A DNA stretch of 64,000 nt from Xiphydria camelus (Eukaryota; Arthropoda; Insecta; Hymenoptera; Xiphydriidae): positions 18,975,111-19,039,110 of the forward strand of contig OY783191.1 of NCBI GenBank assembly GCA_963678675.1, in the 5' to 3' direction. A model generated the notes under the pieces. It made no database searches and was not told where the DNA came from. It saw nothing but the letters and a program-made list of their open reading frames with translations. Positions 33,663 through 44,219 of the stretch are shown in pieces. Each line of letters begins with the position of its first letter. Position 1 is the stretch's first letter. Position numbers and translations under genes: made by a program.

Positions 33663-35456
33663 ATGCCTAGACAATATAAAAGAAAGGCTGGCGCGAAAAG
33701 ATACACTGATTACACTGAAGAATCACTTCAAGCATGTTTGGCTGAAATCAGAGCTGGTAATATTTCACATAGATATGCAGAGGCTAAATACAAAATTCCA
33801 AGAAGAACAATTTTTAATAAATTGAAAGGTTTACACACGAAAAAAATTGGCAGACAAGTAGAATTTAACATTGATGAAAAAAACCAATTTGAAATGTGTA
33901 TAACCTCCATGGGGGAATTCGGTTTTCCTGTGAATGTTCGAGAATTACGACACATCATCAAAAATTACCTCGATCAAGCTGGAAGGCAAGTCAAAATCTT
34001 CCATAATAATCTTCCCGGATATGAATGGATTAAATCATTTCAAAAGCGACATCCTGGGCTTTCTGAAAGGTTTGCAGAAAATGTCAAAAGAAATAGGGCT
34101 GCAGTAGATGAAACTGCTCTAAGGGCCTTCATCGAAAATTTAAGTGAAGAAACAAGGGACGTTCCAGCAAAAAATATATGGAATTTTGACGAGACGAATC
34201 TTGTGGATGATCCCGGAAAAAAAAAGGTTTTAGTTAAAAAGGGCTCCAAGTACCCAGAAACCATTAGAAATACGTCAAAAACTTCTGTTTCGGTTATGTT
34301 TGCTGGAAACGCTGATGGAGAGCTCCTTCCGCCCTATGTGGTTTATCGTGCCCAACATATGTGGACAACATGGACGCAAAATGATACGAAAGGTTGCAGA
34401 TATAATGCCAGCGTTACGGGATGGTTTGATGCTGCAATTTTCACCGACTGGCTCAAAAACCAAATGATACCACGTCTTAAAAAATTGGAAGGGAAAAAGA
34501 TTTTAATTTGTGATAACCTTTCTTCCCACATAACTGTATACGCGCTTAACCTATGTCGTGATAACGAGGTCAGCCTAATATGCCTACCTCCTAACAGCAC
34601 CCACTTAACACAGCCACTTGATGTGGCAATGTTCAGGCCCTTAAAAATTGCATGGAGGCGAGTACTCTCCGAATGGAAAGACACCCCAGAAGGAATGCGC
34701 AGCACCAATATACAGAAACAGCACTTTCCACCGCTACTAAATAAGATGCTACAAATTCTTGCACCAAATATAGCAGAAAACTTGAAATCTGGCTTTCGTA
34801 AATGCGGCATACGTCCAATAAATGTGGACGAACTCTTAAACCGCATTCCCAGAAATACTTGCGATCCAAATGAAATTCATTCTGTGTTTCTCCAACATCT
34901 TGAGGCTAGAAGATCTGACTCGACAAAAATAGTACAAACACGAAGAAAGAAATTAAACATTCCTGCAGGAAGGAGTGTTTGCAATGAAGTGGAAAATGAT
35001 GACGAAGATTCAAGTTTATCTAACGAACCCACATCATCACTAATTGTAAGACCAAGAAATAAAACCATTTCAGATATTTTTAGTGATTGTTCTTCGGATG
35101 ATATTGAAGATAAGATGGTTAAAGAACACGAAGAAGAACAGGAATTTATTGATTATATAGATAGCAAAATATCAGGGAAAAAAGATTTCCAATTTTCAGA
35201 TGTTATAAAAGAAGTTGGGCAATTTGTTGCGTTTACATATGAAGGGGAAATATTTCCAGGTGAAATTGTTAGCTTTAATAACCCAGAAGTCACCATCAAA
35301 GCAATGCAAAAATCATTAAAAGCATGGAAATGGCCCCAAAAACTGGACCAAATAACCTACTCATGGGATGACGTATTAGGATCCATAAAAACACCCGTAC
35401 AAATATCTAAAAGAGGATTTTTTAACGTTCCGGAGTTAAAATTATGGTGGTCTTAG
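33663..35456 (+). CDS. Pogo/Tigger-type DDE_1 transposase, intact
   Basis: A 597-residue transposase that would bind the element's ends and move it at TA sites in the nucleus. Start chosen at ATG 33663 (MPRQYKRKAG), directly after TTTTATTTTAG, which resembles a splice acceptor. The longer frame from 33546 begins inside a hairpin and adds residues unlike the family. Domains: Psq-type helix-turn-helix about residues 15-65 (ISHRYAEAKYKIPRRTIFNK), CENP-B-like second DNA-binding region about 70-145 (PGYEWIKSFQKRHPGLSER), DDE core about 165-400. Catalytic Asp: D176 (WNFDETNL), D284 (ILICDNLSSH), D320 (STHLTQPLD), the last pair 35 residues apart, as usual for pogo. The tail (about 465-597) is acidic then basic. 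No stop or shift. Expression is not shown. Confidence 0.9.
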   Translation: MPRQYKRKAGAKRYTDYTEESLQACLAEIRAGNISHRYAEAKYKIPRRTIFNKLKGLHTKKIGRQVEFNIDEKNQFEMCITSMGEFGFPVNVRELRHIIKNYLDQAGRQVKIFHNNLPGYEWIKSFQKRHPGLSERFAENVKRNRAAVDETALRAFIENLSEETRDVPAKNIWNFDETNLVDDPGKKKVLVKKGSKYPETIRNTSKTSVSVMFAGNADGELLPPYVVYRAQHMWTTWTQNDTKGCRYNASVTGWFDAAIFTDWLKNQMIPRLKKLEGKKILICDNLSSHITVYALNLCRDNEVSLICLPPNSTHLTQPLDVAMFRPLKIAWRRVLSEWKDTPEGMRSTNIQKQHFPPLLNKMLQILAPNIAENLKSGFRKCGIRPINVDELLNRIPRNTCDPNEIHSVFLQHLEARRSDSTKIVQTRRKKLNIPAGRSVCNEVENDDEDSSLSNEPTSSLIVRPRNKTISDIFSDCSSDDIEDKMVKEHEEEQEFIDYIDSKISGKKDFQFSDVIKEVGQFVAFTYEGEIFPGEIVSFNNPEVTIKAMQKSLKAWKWPQKLDQITYSWDDVLGSIKTPVQISKRGFFNVPELKLWWS

Positions 35457-35928
35457 CTGGATATTCATTATTTCTTTTAAAAGATATTTCTACCTAGTTT
35501 TTACGAATATGTACTGTTCCTTTCAATTATAAAACATCGAATGAAAGTTTTTATTTTGATTTTCCTCGTTTTTGAATCAAAATGCAGCAAAAAAAAATTT
35601 TTTTCTACTTAATACATAAAATGGTGTAATGTCTTCTTACCGGAGGTGTTACATTGTTCCACAGATAAATGTATCCTGTGTCACAGCCAGTATTATTAGG
35701 TGGCGCAAAGTTACCCCACCCATTGGTATGGTTTGCGCCACTTTTAATTAAGAAATATATATATATCCTGGAGAGACTTTTTGTGATAAAATGTTCCAAA
35801 AGGTTACTATATGAACCTGACATTACCATATTTTAAAATGTTAGAATTGTAACTATTTCAAATACATTTTTATACAGCATTTTGTTTCATTCATATTAAA
35901 AGTGGAGCAAAGTAACCCCACTTTACGG

Positions 35929-36049
35929 TATGTGAAAACCAGCAATCACCCCTAGGAGTTGTCAACTTTAAGGGTTAATTTTATCCCCTAGAAATGTTTT
36001 TCCGCATATAAAAAAATACGTGTCTTAGAATTTGATGTAGAATAACATA
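35929..36049 (-). repeat. Copia 3' region, copy 2, middle part
   Basis: The inverse of 28760-28895, with CACCCCTAGGAGTTGTCAAC. It sits between the pogo element and the next palindrome. Confidence 0.75.
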
Positions 36050-36785
36050 CAGTGTGAGTCAAATGTCTGGAGCAATGGGAAAACCAGAAAATTCTGGGGA
36101 AAACGCTCGGACACGTAAATCACTATTTTTTGGGGGACAAATTTTAGTGTATTCGGTTGCTCAAAAATGTGACGTGTGGTGGCGCTGCAGGCCTTAGGTC
36201 GAATTTTTCAAATTGCATGCGGTATTTTTTATTGCATATTCTGAAAGATGAGGCTTTTCTGAGTATTTTGGTATGCCATGTGTGGGGGGTTGATACATGA
36301 ATTTTTTGAGAAATTTTGAAAAAACTGATGCGGTTTTAAACCAGCGCGTTTGAAGGTTCCGCTTGCTTCTCCCACCAGCTACTGCAGTAGAGACGAAGTT
36401 GCCCTGCGCATTAGCCCTCTTCTGCGAATAGGCGTTTCCCCCACTCCTCGGCCACTCTGCCAGGCGGAGCAAGCGGAACCTTCAAACGCGCTGGTTTAAA
36501 ACCGCATCAGTTTGTTCAAAATTTCTCAAAAAATGCATGTATCAACCCCCCACACATGGCATACCAAAATACTCAGAAAAGCCTCACCTTTCAGAATATG
36601 CAATAAAAAATACCACATGCAATTTGAAAAATTCGACCTAAGGCCTGCAGCGCCACCACACGTCACATTTTTGAGCAACCGAATACACTAAAATTGTTCC
36701 CCCAAAAAATAGTAATTAACGTGTCCGAGCGTTTTCCCCAGAATTTTCTGGTTTTCCCATTGCTCCAGACATTTGACTCACACTA
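36050..36785. mobile_element. 736-bp palindrome inserted in copia copy 2
   Basis: AGTGTGAGTCAAATGTCTGG is mirrored at the right end, TA flanking. The arms are ~310 bp and nearly identical (GGTATGCCATGTGTGGGGGG and its inverse; AACCAGCGCGTTTGAAGGTT and its inverse) around a ~100-bp loop at about 36370-36465. No transposase; frames here are mirror artefacts. Confidence 0.85.
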
Positions 36786-36895
36786 TATGTATATCAGAAT
36801 GAACGAAATCGGTGAGGTACACCTGGGACGGTTTCCTTGTAAGTCACGTCCAGCGGTAAAACTTGTCAATCTAAAAGGGCAAATGGGACTGAAAT
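36786..36895 (-). pseudogene. Copia pol C-terminus, copy 2 (inverted)
   Basis: Minus-strand reading gives LTRKPSQVYLTDFVHSDI, matching LTRKPPQVYLANFVHSDI at the end of copy 1. Only ~30 codons remain before unrelated DNA. Confidence 0.7.
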
Positions 36896-37269
36896 AAGTC
36901 GTCATGTACTTATGTAAAGTTTTTTTGAGAAACTGACAAAAAATGTTTATGGTATATTTAAGTATGTAAATATGAAAAAAATTAGTAGTGGTCTGGTTAA
37001 GTTTTTCTGGGTTTTCCTTAACCCTGCAGTATTCGCGCTAAGAAAATCACACCAGAACTCGCACGTGAGCATTTCTCTCACTATTTATTATTGTGTATTT
37101 TTTTATTATGTGTCGAGACAAAATTAGGTTCAAATAATTACGCATATTTTTTCCTAAACTCTTTATTACAAAATAAATCCCAAATAAGTAATATATTTAG
37201 CTGAATTTGGTTATATACAAAATTTCAATCCGTCGAAGTTCCACTGGCGTCTAATTGTGGCGTCTAAAG

Positions 37270-37410
37270 CTAGGAATCCACTACACTCGACACGACTCGA
37301 CACGACGCGACGCGACTCGACACGACACTTTTCCGATCGTATGATTTTCCATGTATTTAAATGGCGTAGAAATCCACTAGGCTCGACACGACTCTACTCG
37401 ACTCGAGCCT
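37270..37410. repeat. CGACACGACT simple repeat
   Basis: Two bursts of CTCGACACGACTCGACACG-type repeats, each preceded by a GAATCCACTA/AAATCCACTA block about 100 bp apart. The plus-strand frame of 85 codons is a by-product. Confidence 0.75.
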
Positions 37411-37517
37411 TAAGCGTGAGAGAAATGCTTATAGGGCGAGTGCTGCAGGTTAATCTTATGCAACGAATATTGGGCCATAGTAAGTTTCCCAGAAAGCGCA
37501 AGGAAGACACATAAATA

Positions 37518-38219
37518 CAGGGTCCGCCAGTGAAACGGGAAGATTTCGTAAATGATTTTATCGTCAAAGAGAATTATTTTTATAATAACTTGTAAGATAC
37601 TAATGGGAAGTAAAAGAGTAGCCACTTGGTTTACAATAGGAAAAAAGTAATTTTTTGAAGACTACATCCGCCAACATAACCTCACAAAATCGGATACGTT
37701 GTTGATAATCACCCGGATTAAGAGATTGTACAACCTGTATTTTGTAAGGGTGAAATCGAAGATCTTGATGGAGAATCCTTCTCATCGATTTGTCACTTAT
37801 TCGAAGGTGTGTAGCATGATAGTTGGCCGATTGGCGTGGGCTTCTTAACATCGCTTGTCGAACAGCTTCGATATTTTCAGGGGTTCGAACCGTTTTGGCA
37901 CTATCATCTCTTTTTTTAGACGTCAATCCAGTTTGCTGGAGATTGTTTATCCATTTCTTAATCGCGTTATTTGACGGAACAGGTTGGTTGCGCGGTATGT
38001 TTAAATGCCGTCGAAAGTCACGTCGCATTTTCATTAAACTCTCGCCATTTTGATAATACGCTTTAACTGCGTAGCCTCGTTATTCACATATCCAACGATC
38101 CATTGTAAACTAAATGGTAGTTCGTACGGATGATAAGGAGCCGGCGACCTTCATCCCCACCACCTCCATACGACCTCTTAACCCCACCTCAAATCTTCCC
38201 GATTCACTGGCGGACCCTG
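37518..38219 (-). mobile_element. Mariner/Tc1-type deletion derivative, 702 bp
   Basis: Termini CAGGGTCCGCCAGTGAAACG and the inverse CACTGGCGGACCCTG, flanked by TA (37516-37517, 38220-38221). The length is about half that of a functional element. Confidence 0.85.
37600..38103 (-). pseudogene. Mariner/Tc1-type transposase, N-terminal half only
   Basis: From ATG at 38101-38103: MDRWICE, stop, RGYAVKAYYQNGESLMKM, RRDFRRHLNIPRNQPVPSNN, AIKKWINNLQQTG, KTVRTPENIEAVRQAMLRSP, LRISDKSMRRILHQDLRFHP, YKIQVVQSLNPGDYQQR, then RFCEVMLADV and unrelated sequence to a stop. The tandem helix-turn-helix DNA-binding region is nearly complete. The whole DDE catalytic domain is missing by internal deletion. One nonsense codon near the start. 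It could at most make a DNA-binding fragment. Confidence 0.75.
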
Positions 38220-38224
38220 TATTT

Positions 38225-39245
38225 AAATTAACTGTATGAATACATTAATAAAAGGTATGTATAATAAGTATGATAATAATGTAAAGTGATTTTTGAATTA
38301 TGAGAGAGAGAGTAATAAGTGCAAGTGTAATCATTGGACCCGATTAATTTTTGAGAGGGCGTGTTAGAATTATTAACTGGAAATTGGAGAATGTATGAAG
38401 CAAAAATCAATCGCTCTTTAGAGTGTGCAGAGGGGGCTCTGGATTATATTGCTCGAGGGGGTTTCTTGGGGCGAGAAAAAGCTAATATTTATATTATGAG
38501 GCAACGCAGTGTCGACTTCCGCTAAGAGGACCAAAGAAAGAAACCAGTCATCGTCGGTCCAGATCATGATCCCCATATGCCCTTTCTTTTAGTCAGTTCT
38601 TCCAAGGTAGTGTTGAAGCGCGGATGTGTCTTCCGAGCGCAGTTTAAATAAAGAGTTCAGAGTTTAATATAATTGCTTAAGGGGGTATTACCGTCTAGAC
38701 ACTTCAAGAGTTCGATTTTTTTTGCATTTTCTTATAATTTGGGGTTTTGAGAATGTGTCTAAAAAATATTAATTTGAAATTCGTAGAACTCCCGTAGTTA
38801 CAGAGGCTTAAAGGCTGCGGTGCGTTGGGGCGCGGCAGGTAGTCATCAACTTTAAACGCGTTTTTCTCGAAACGACATTTTTGAAGCCGGGCGCACGTTT
38901 TTCTCCAAAACTATTAGACCGATTGACTTCTGGTTTTGCACACATTTCGAGGGAACCTTCACCTATAGTCTGAACTAGAATGATACCCTGCTCTCATGTT
39001 TTAGTTGACAATTTTTCGAGAAAATTAAACCTTAATTTTCAAACAGCTGCGATTCCGATAAAAAATTTCGTACTTACTTGGTTCTAGTTCAGACGATAAC
39101 TACATTCATATAGATTAAAAAAAAAGTTTGTTCTTCTGCTTCAGACGACTAGAACCGCCACAACTTGTGCGCCCGATTGAACGAGCGTCTCACGCCACGA
39201 CCTGCATAACACCGCATAACTTGTATAGATTCCAATAAAGTGAAT
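38225..39245. other. Unassigned; possible TTAA element end at 38681
   Basis: At 38677-38680 TTAA is followed by GGGGGTATTACCGTCTAGAC; an inverse of GGTATTACCG lies at about 41336. The text ACTTTAAACGCGTTTTTCTC near 38850 is shared with the TTAA element at about 49170. AATAAAG at 38647 may be a poly(A) signal. No gene. Confidence 0.35.
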
Positions 39246-39249
39246 ATCC

Positions 39250-41230
39250 AATATAAAAAGGGTCTAGCCGGATAAGCACTTGAAAAACGCCCATAAAGGA
39301 AATAACACGAAATGGGTACCAAAACACTCTCTCGGTCGTGAAAAAATTTTAGCAATTTTACTATTCCAAAAAGTCAAGAAGGAGCTGAGATTTTTCGAGA
39401 AATGTAATTAAAAATTTCTTGTTGCTCACGTAATGGACCAAAAAAATTTGAAAACATTCTGGAACATAGGGATCCGTAAAGGGAACTCAGAAAAAGATAT
39501 TGTGTCGTATTTGGTGCGAAATTCAAATTTTTTAAAAATAAACAATTTTAAAAAGTGCTCTCCACCACTTCTAGAAAAGGTGATACCATAATTTTTTGCC
39601 TATAAACGCGTCTTCGGATCATTATTATTCTCAAATTTTTTCAGATTTTTTGATTCGGTGGCAACTGCCAAAAAAAAATACAAACAAACCTTATGGGAAC
39701 TGGTTCCCGGTGGATTTGGCTGGGCTTCACATATGTTGTAGATCTTGATGTTCTGATCAAAAGTTATAATTGCCAAAACAACGGAAAATGGGCAGTTTTT
39801 GAATTTTGAGACCTTAAATTTCATGCTTTTTGCTTTCAGTCATACGGTCTATTGGATCGATATAATCATGTAAAATCAGGTTTTCTGTGAATTTTGCTAA
39901 AAATCACGTATTTTGTAGTTGGTAAGCTACCGATTCAGGTATCACCCGGTCAAACAAAGAATAAGCAGTTCTGGGGAGGAGACTTTAAAGTTACCGCTTT
40001 TTACTCGAAACCATACGCCCTTTTTCAGCCAATTCAAGCACGCATTCAAGATCATGTGCGATCTTGTGAGCACGTGTTTGCCTCCGTATACTTATGCGCG
40101 AGTGTGTGCGTGCGTGTGCATAGATTTAAATTTTTTAATGTCTGATTTTTCCACTTTTTTCTAATTTTGTCCGTGTATCTGCATTGTTTTAGAGCACAAA
40201 TCTTATGGAAACTGGTTCAGTACTGAAATCCTCGCGTACTTCACATATATTGTAGTTTATGACCTCCTGATCAAGTTACATTTTTTGAGTTTATGGCAAT
40301 GATAACTTTTGATCAGGAGGTCATAAACTACAATATATGTAAAGTACGCGAGGACTTCAGTACTGAACCAGTTTCCATAAGATTTGTGCCCTAAAACAAT
40401 GCTCACAAGATCGCACATGATCCTGAATGCGTGCTTGAATTGGCTGAAAAAGATCGTATGGTTTCGAGTAAAAAGCGGTAACTTTAAAGTCCCCCCCCCC
40501 CCCCAGAACTGCTTATTTTTTGTCTGACCGGGTGATACCTGAATCGGTAGCTCAATAACTACAAAATACGTGATTTTTAGAAAAATTCACAGAAAACCTG
40601 ATTTTACATGATTATTTCGATCCAATAGACCGTATGATGGAAAGCAAAAAGTATGAACTTTATGGTCTCAAACCTCAAAAACTGCCCATTTTCCGTTGTT
40701 GCGGTAAGGATAACTTTTGATCAGAACATAAAAATCTACAACATATATGAAGTCCAGCCAAATCCACCGAGACCCAGTTCCCATAAGGTTTGTTTGTATT
40801 TTTTTCGGCACGTGCCACCAAATCAAAAAATCTGAAAAATTTTAGAATAATAATGATGAGATGACGCGTTTATAAACAAAAAATTATGGTAGCACCTTTT
40901 CAAGAAGTCGTGGAGAGCACTTTATAAAACTGTTTATTTTTTAAAAATTCTAATTTCGCGCCAAATACGACACAATATTTCTTTCTGAGTTCCCTTTAAG
41001 GATCCCTATGTTCCAGAATATTTTCCAATTTTTTGGTCCATTACGTGAGCAGCAAGAAATTTTTAATGTTCAACTACATTTCTCGAAAAATCTCAGCTCC
41101 TTCTTGACTTTTTGGAATAGTAAAATTGCTAAAATTTTTCACGTCCGAGAGTGTTTTGGTACCCATTTCGTGTTATTTCCTTTATGGGCGTTTTCAAATG
41201 CTTACCCGGTTAGACCCCTTGTGTTATATT
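39250..41230. mobile_element. 2-kb near-perfect palindrome
   Basis: Arms of nearly 1 kb mirror around about 40286, where AGGAGGTCATAAACTACAAT and its inverse sit ~40 bp apart. The outer ends GGGTCTAGCCGGATAAGCAC / GCTTACCCGGTTAGACCCC match the start of the element at 8292. The arms differ by scattered substitutions and by a C17-like run at about 40488-40504 where the other arm has GGGGAGGAG. Short frames occur in mirrored pairs; no gene. Confidence 0.9.
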
Positions 41231-41815
41231 AGTTGAAACATATCTTATTATGCGCCAAAAACCCCGGCACTCTCTGTAGGTTTGATAGTTTTCGCAAAAT
41301 TAAGTCCTAAAAATTACTTAAATACGAGCTTCTAAACGGTAATACTGCCTTCATCATTTAAAATACCCCATTTCCAATAGCAGATATTGCAGGTTTACAT
41401 AATAATGTTATTTTGACAATTTGAAACATGTAATATCGATAATTGGTCGCTTAAAATTATTTAAAGACACAGATTTTTATAATTTTAAATTGCATCATAA
41501 GAATATTGTATTTCTAATATTAGTTTGGTAGTAGGTACTCATTAATTCTGAAATGATATATACGAAAAATGTGTATATGTCGCACCCACTTAGCGTAATT
41601 GGCCGTTTCATGAAATGGATATCCACTTCGCGAACTGTAACCAGATATAAAGGAGTAATATTTTATTCCACTATCTGGATAAAATTCTGTCCAGTTCATA
41701 AAATGGAAATATTTTGTATCCATTTAATGAAATCATCTTACATTACAGCATCTGGACACAAAAACTGTCCAGTTCCTGTTCTGTATAGATGATAGACTTT
41801 ATTTGTGTCCACTTA

Positions 41816-41941
41816 GGGCCGGTTTTACCAACACGGTATAAACGCGGTATAGCGCTATACTGAGAATAACCAGCAATAAGCCTTATGGTTATTCTCAGTA
41901 TAGCGCTATACCGCGTTTATACCTGTTGGTAAAACCGGACC
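41816..41941. mobile_element. 126-bp MITE with TTA duplication in the Ginger-like arm
   Basis: GGGCCGGTTTTACCAACACG is mirrored at the right end, nearly all of it palindrome. TTA at 41813-41815 and 41942-41944. Comparison with the right arm (about 45118-45160), which lacks it, defines the empty site. End sequence and 3-bp duplication suit PIF/Harbinger-type mobilisation. Confidence 0.85.
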
Positions 41942-41944
41942 TTA

Positions 41945-42521
41945 ATGTAATAAAGTTACGTCAGTGTCAGGAAATGCCTATGATGGAAGATCAAGAAAGA
42001 ACACAGGAAGAATTGGGCGACAATATTAATCTGGATGCCTGTGAAAAAACTATTCAGAGTGAAAGAAATGAAGCAATGAAAGGTCAAGCACAAGCTGCAG
42101 AAAAATGCTAACAGCTGCCAGTAAGAAAAGAGCAACTTTACACAAAAATGATTGCGTCTTATTGTCAGTAGCCAAAGTGCACAGAGGACCAGCGGATCCT
42201 GCCAATATTATCTGCACAATAATTGATCGTAAAAATGATGTATTTCAAGTCGGTACAGCATATGGTATAATCAAAGGTTGGTTTGGAAGTGAAACTCTTA
42301 AAAAAGCTACAAAAAATTGTATTAGTATTAATGAAGTAGATCGAACCAAACTTTTAACTATTCACGAAATAGTGGGGATTATTTCAAATGGCCAAGGAAT
42401 GGCCAAGTGCTTATGTAAACCGTCTAGAACTCAGTGTTCTTCAAAAAAATATAATTGCTTTAAAAATAAGCGCCTTTGTACAAGTAGATGCCATTCCAGT
42501 CTTTCTTGTAGCAACAAATAA
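41945..42521 (+). pseudogene. Integrase-type transposase C-terminus (KRBA2/Ginger-like)
   Basis: Upstream the frame reads a Glu-rich linker (EDQERTQEELGDN, GQAQAAEK). After a one-base shift at 42105 it reads KRATLHKNDCVLLSVAKVHR, NIICTIIDRKNDVFQVGTAY, IHEIVGIISNGQGM, then a Cys cluster CLCKPSRTQCSSKKYNC, CTSRCHSSLSCSNK and stop. This matches from memory the C-terminal SH3-like part and Cys-rich tail of KRAB-A domain-containing protein 2-like integrase proteins. The catalytic integrase core is absent. Inactive remnant. Confidence 0.6.
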
Positions 42522-42529
42522 GTAGTTTT

Positions 42530-43180
42530 AATTTAAGTTTGTTATCTGTATACTTTTCTTTTTGTTTGTTTTTTTAAACAACTTCTGTAAATGTTTAAAT
42601 CTATACGTGGTACAATTAAGTACTTAATGTTCTTTTAATATACATACTTATGTACGTAGTAACATCACGTCTATGTAAGTAGATAACATGTAATAAGTTG
42701 TGTTATTCTATCTGTTAAGAGGTACACGTTTTTTTTCATTGGTGAGATGTTTTATTCGGTGTTAAAAATATATGTTTTTATATGTAGTATATCATGTCAC
42801 TTGCATTAGAACGTCAGTGTCAGTGCAGCAACTGTATTCATAGAAACCGTCACTTATAAAACTTTTTTACAAATAAAATAAAGAATAAGCTTAAATTAAA
42901 AAAAATAGTGATACCTGGCTATAAAATACTCATTTCATCAGACCCATTATCACAATCGTTCATTGAAAAAGTCGTCGCTTCACTCTTCGTTTCTCAAATT
43001 ATACACGTGACAATGAGCTGTCTTATGTGTGATACTTGTATTTTAATATAGGTACTATTTTCTCACCAGAAACGGTATGCATCAGTCTCGACTTCTCAAC
43101 AAATGTAAGTCGGACAATAAATCTTCGTAAGATACAATATATTTTATATGATCATTAGAATTAATTTCTAGGTCAACTTT
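42530..43180. other. Unassigned AT-rich interior of the Ginger-like element
   Basis: No gene. AATAAA-type signals near 42874 could end a transcript from the frame upstream. Confidence 0.3.
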
Positions 43181-43185
43181 CTTAA

Positions 43186-44212
43186 GGGGAGGTTCTCTTA
43201 GATTCGGTCGAAACTAAAGCAAAGTTTGAGAATTTTTTGTGGGATAATGAAAAAGCATACCTACGAACTTCCGGTTTTGATGGTTTCATTTGTTCATTAT
43301 TCTAAAATGCTCGGAAATTTTTATTACGAGAAAATTCAATATGGCGGCTCCAAAACGGCGCCGCCATATTGAATTGCCTTTTCATCATAACTTCAAGCAC
43401 AGGTCTTGATCTATTGATCCGATTCACTTCATTCAGTCTGCCCAAAATGATATATTTTTTTGTATGGCTTATACCTAGAATGAGCATGAATAATTGTTGA
43501 TTCATCATTTTTAAGCGAGGTCCACGTAAAAAAAAAAGGGTGTGAAATTTCACTTTTTTTAAATGTCCATAATCTGGTTTATTTTTTATCCACATTCATT
43601 CTCATTAGGTATAAGTCATAGAGAATTTCATAAATTTTGATGACTAACACATTCAGTGCTGATGACGTCGAAATACGTCATCTGCTTCTTAGGTGGGAGG
43701 CGCATGACGTCGTTCGACGTCATCGACACGGGCGGATATATTCCTTCAGTACGCTGTTAGCCTTTAAGCGAAGTTGTGCGGTCGTCAGCATCTAATATAC
43801 GAGTCAATTATTTGAAAAAATTTGTCGCTGTTATGATTTTTTGGTATTAAATATTACTTTCATGCCAGAGTATTAGACTAGAGTTTTATTATTTCCCAAA
43901 AAACCTTGTCAGCCTCCTGGGTTGGGTTTTCGAATTTCATCAGCAGTGAACGTGTTAAGTTAAGACTGATTTCAGTTCACTACAAGAGGCTGCAGACCTG
44001 AAGTTTCCGGACGATGTCTCGCGTGCAGAGGCATACGAGAGCCGCCATTTTGGAGCCGCCATATTGAATTTCCTCGTAATAAAAATTTCCAAGCATTTTA
44101 GAATAAAGAACAAATAAAACCATCAAAACCGGAAGTTCGTATGCCTTTTCATTATCCCACAAAAAATTCTCAAACTTTGCTTTAGTTTCGTCCGAATCTG
44201 AGAGAACCTCCC
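43186..44212. mobile_element. TTAA-flanked fold-back element, 1027 bp
   Basis: TTAA at 43182-43185 and 44213-44216. Ends GGGGAGGTTCTCTTAGATTC / GAATCTGAGAGAACCTCCCC. The arms (~180 bp) hold AATATGGCGGCTCCAAAACG. Interior near 43660-43730 has repeated GACGTC words. No transposase. The duplication fits piggyBac or Kolobok-type mobilisation. Confidence 0.85.
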
Positions 44213-44219
44213 CTTAATT

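Larger units (their letters stand above)
32974..35928 (+). mobile_element. Full-length pogo/Tigger-type transposon
   Basis: Termini CCGTAAAGTGGGGTTA...AGTAACCCCACTTTACGG, with TA at 32972-32973 and 35929-35930. A second TA at 32968-32969 fits the inferred empty site even better, so the left border may be 4 bp out. Sub-terminal copies of GCGCAAAGTA/TGGCGCAAAGTTACCCC recur inside both ends, as in transposase-binding repeats. It encodes one intact transposase and lies inside copia copy 2. Confidence 0.85.

Noticed and set aside
36194..36472. 92-codon minus-strand frame
   Set aside because: It spans the loop and arm of the 736-bp palindrome and resembles no protein I know.
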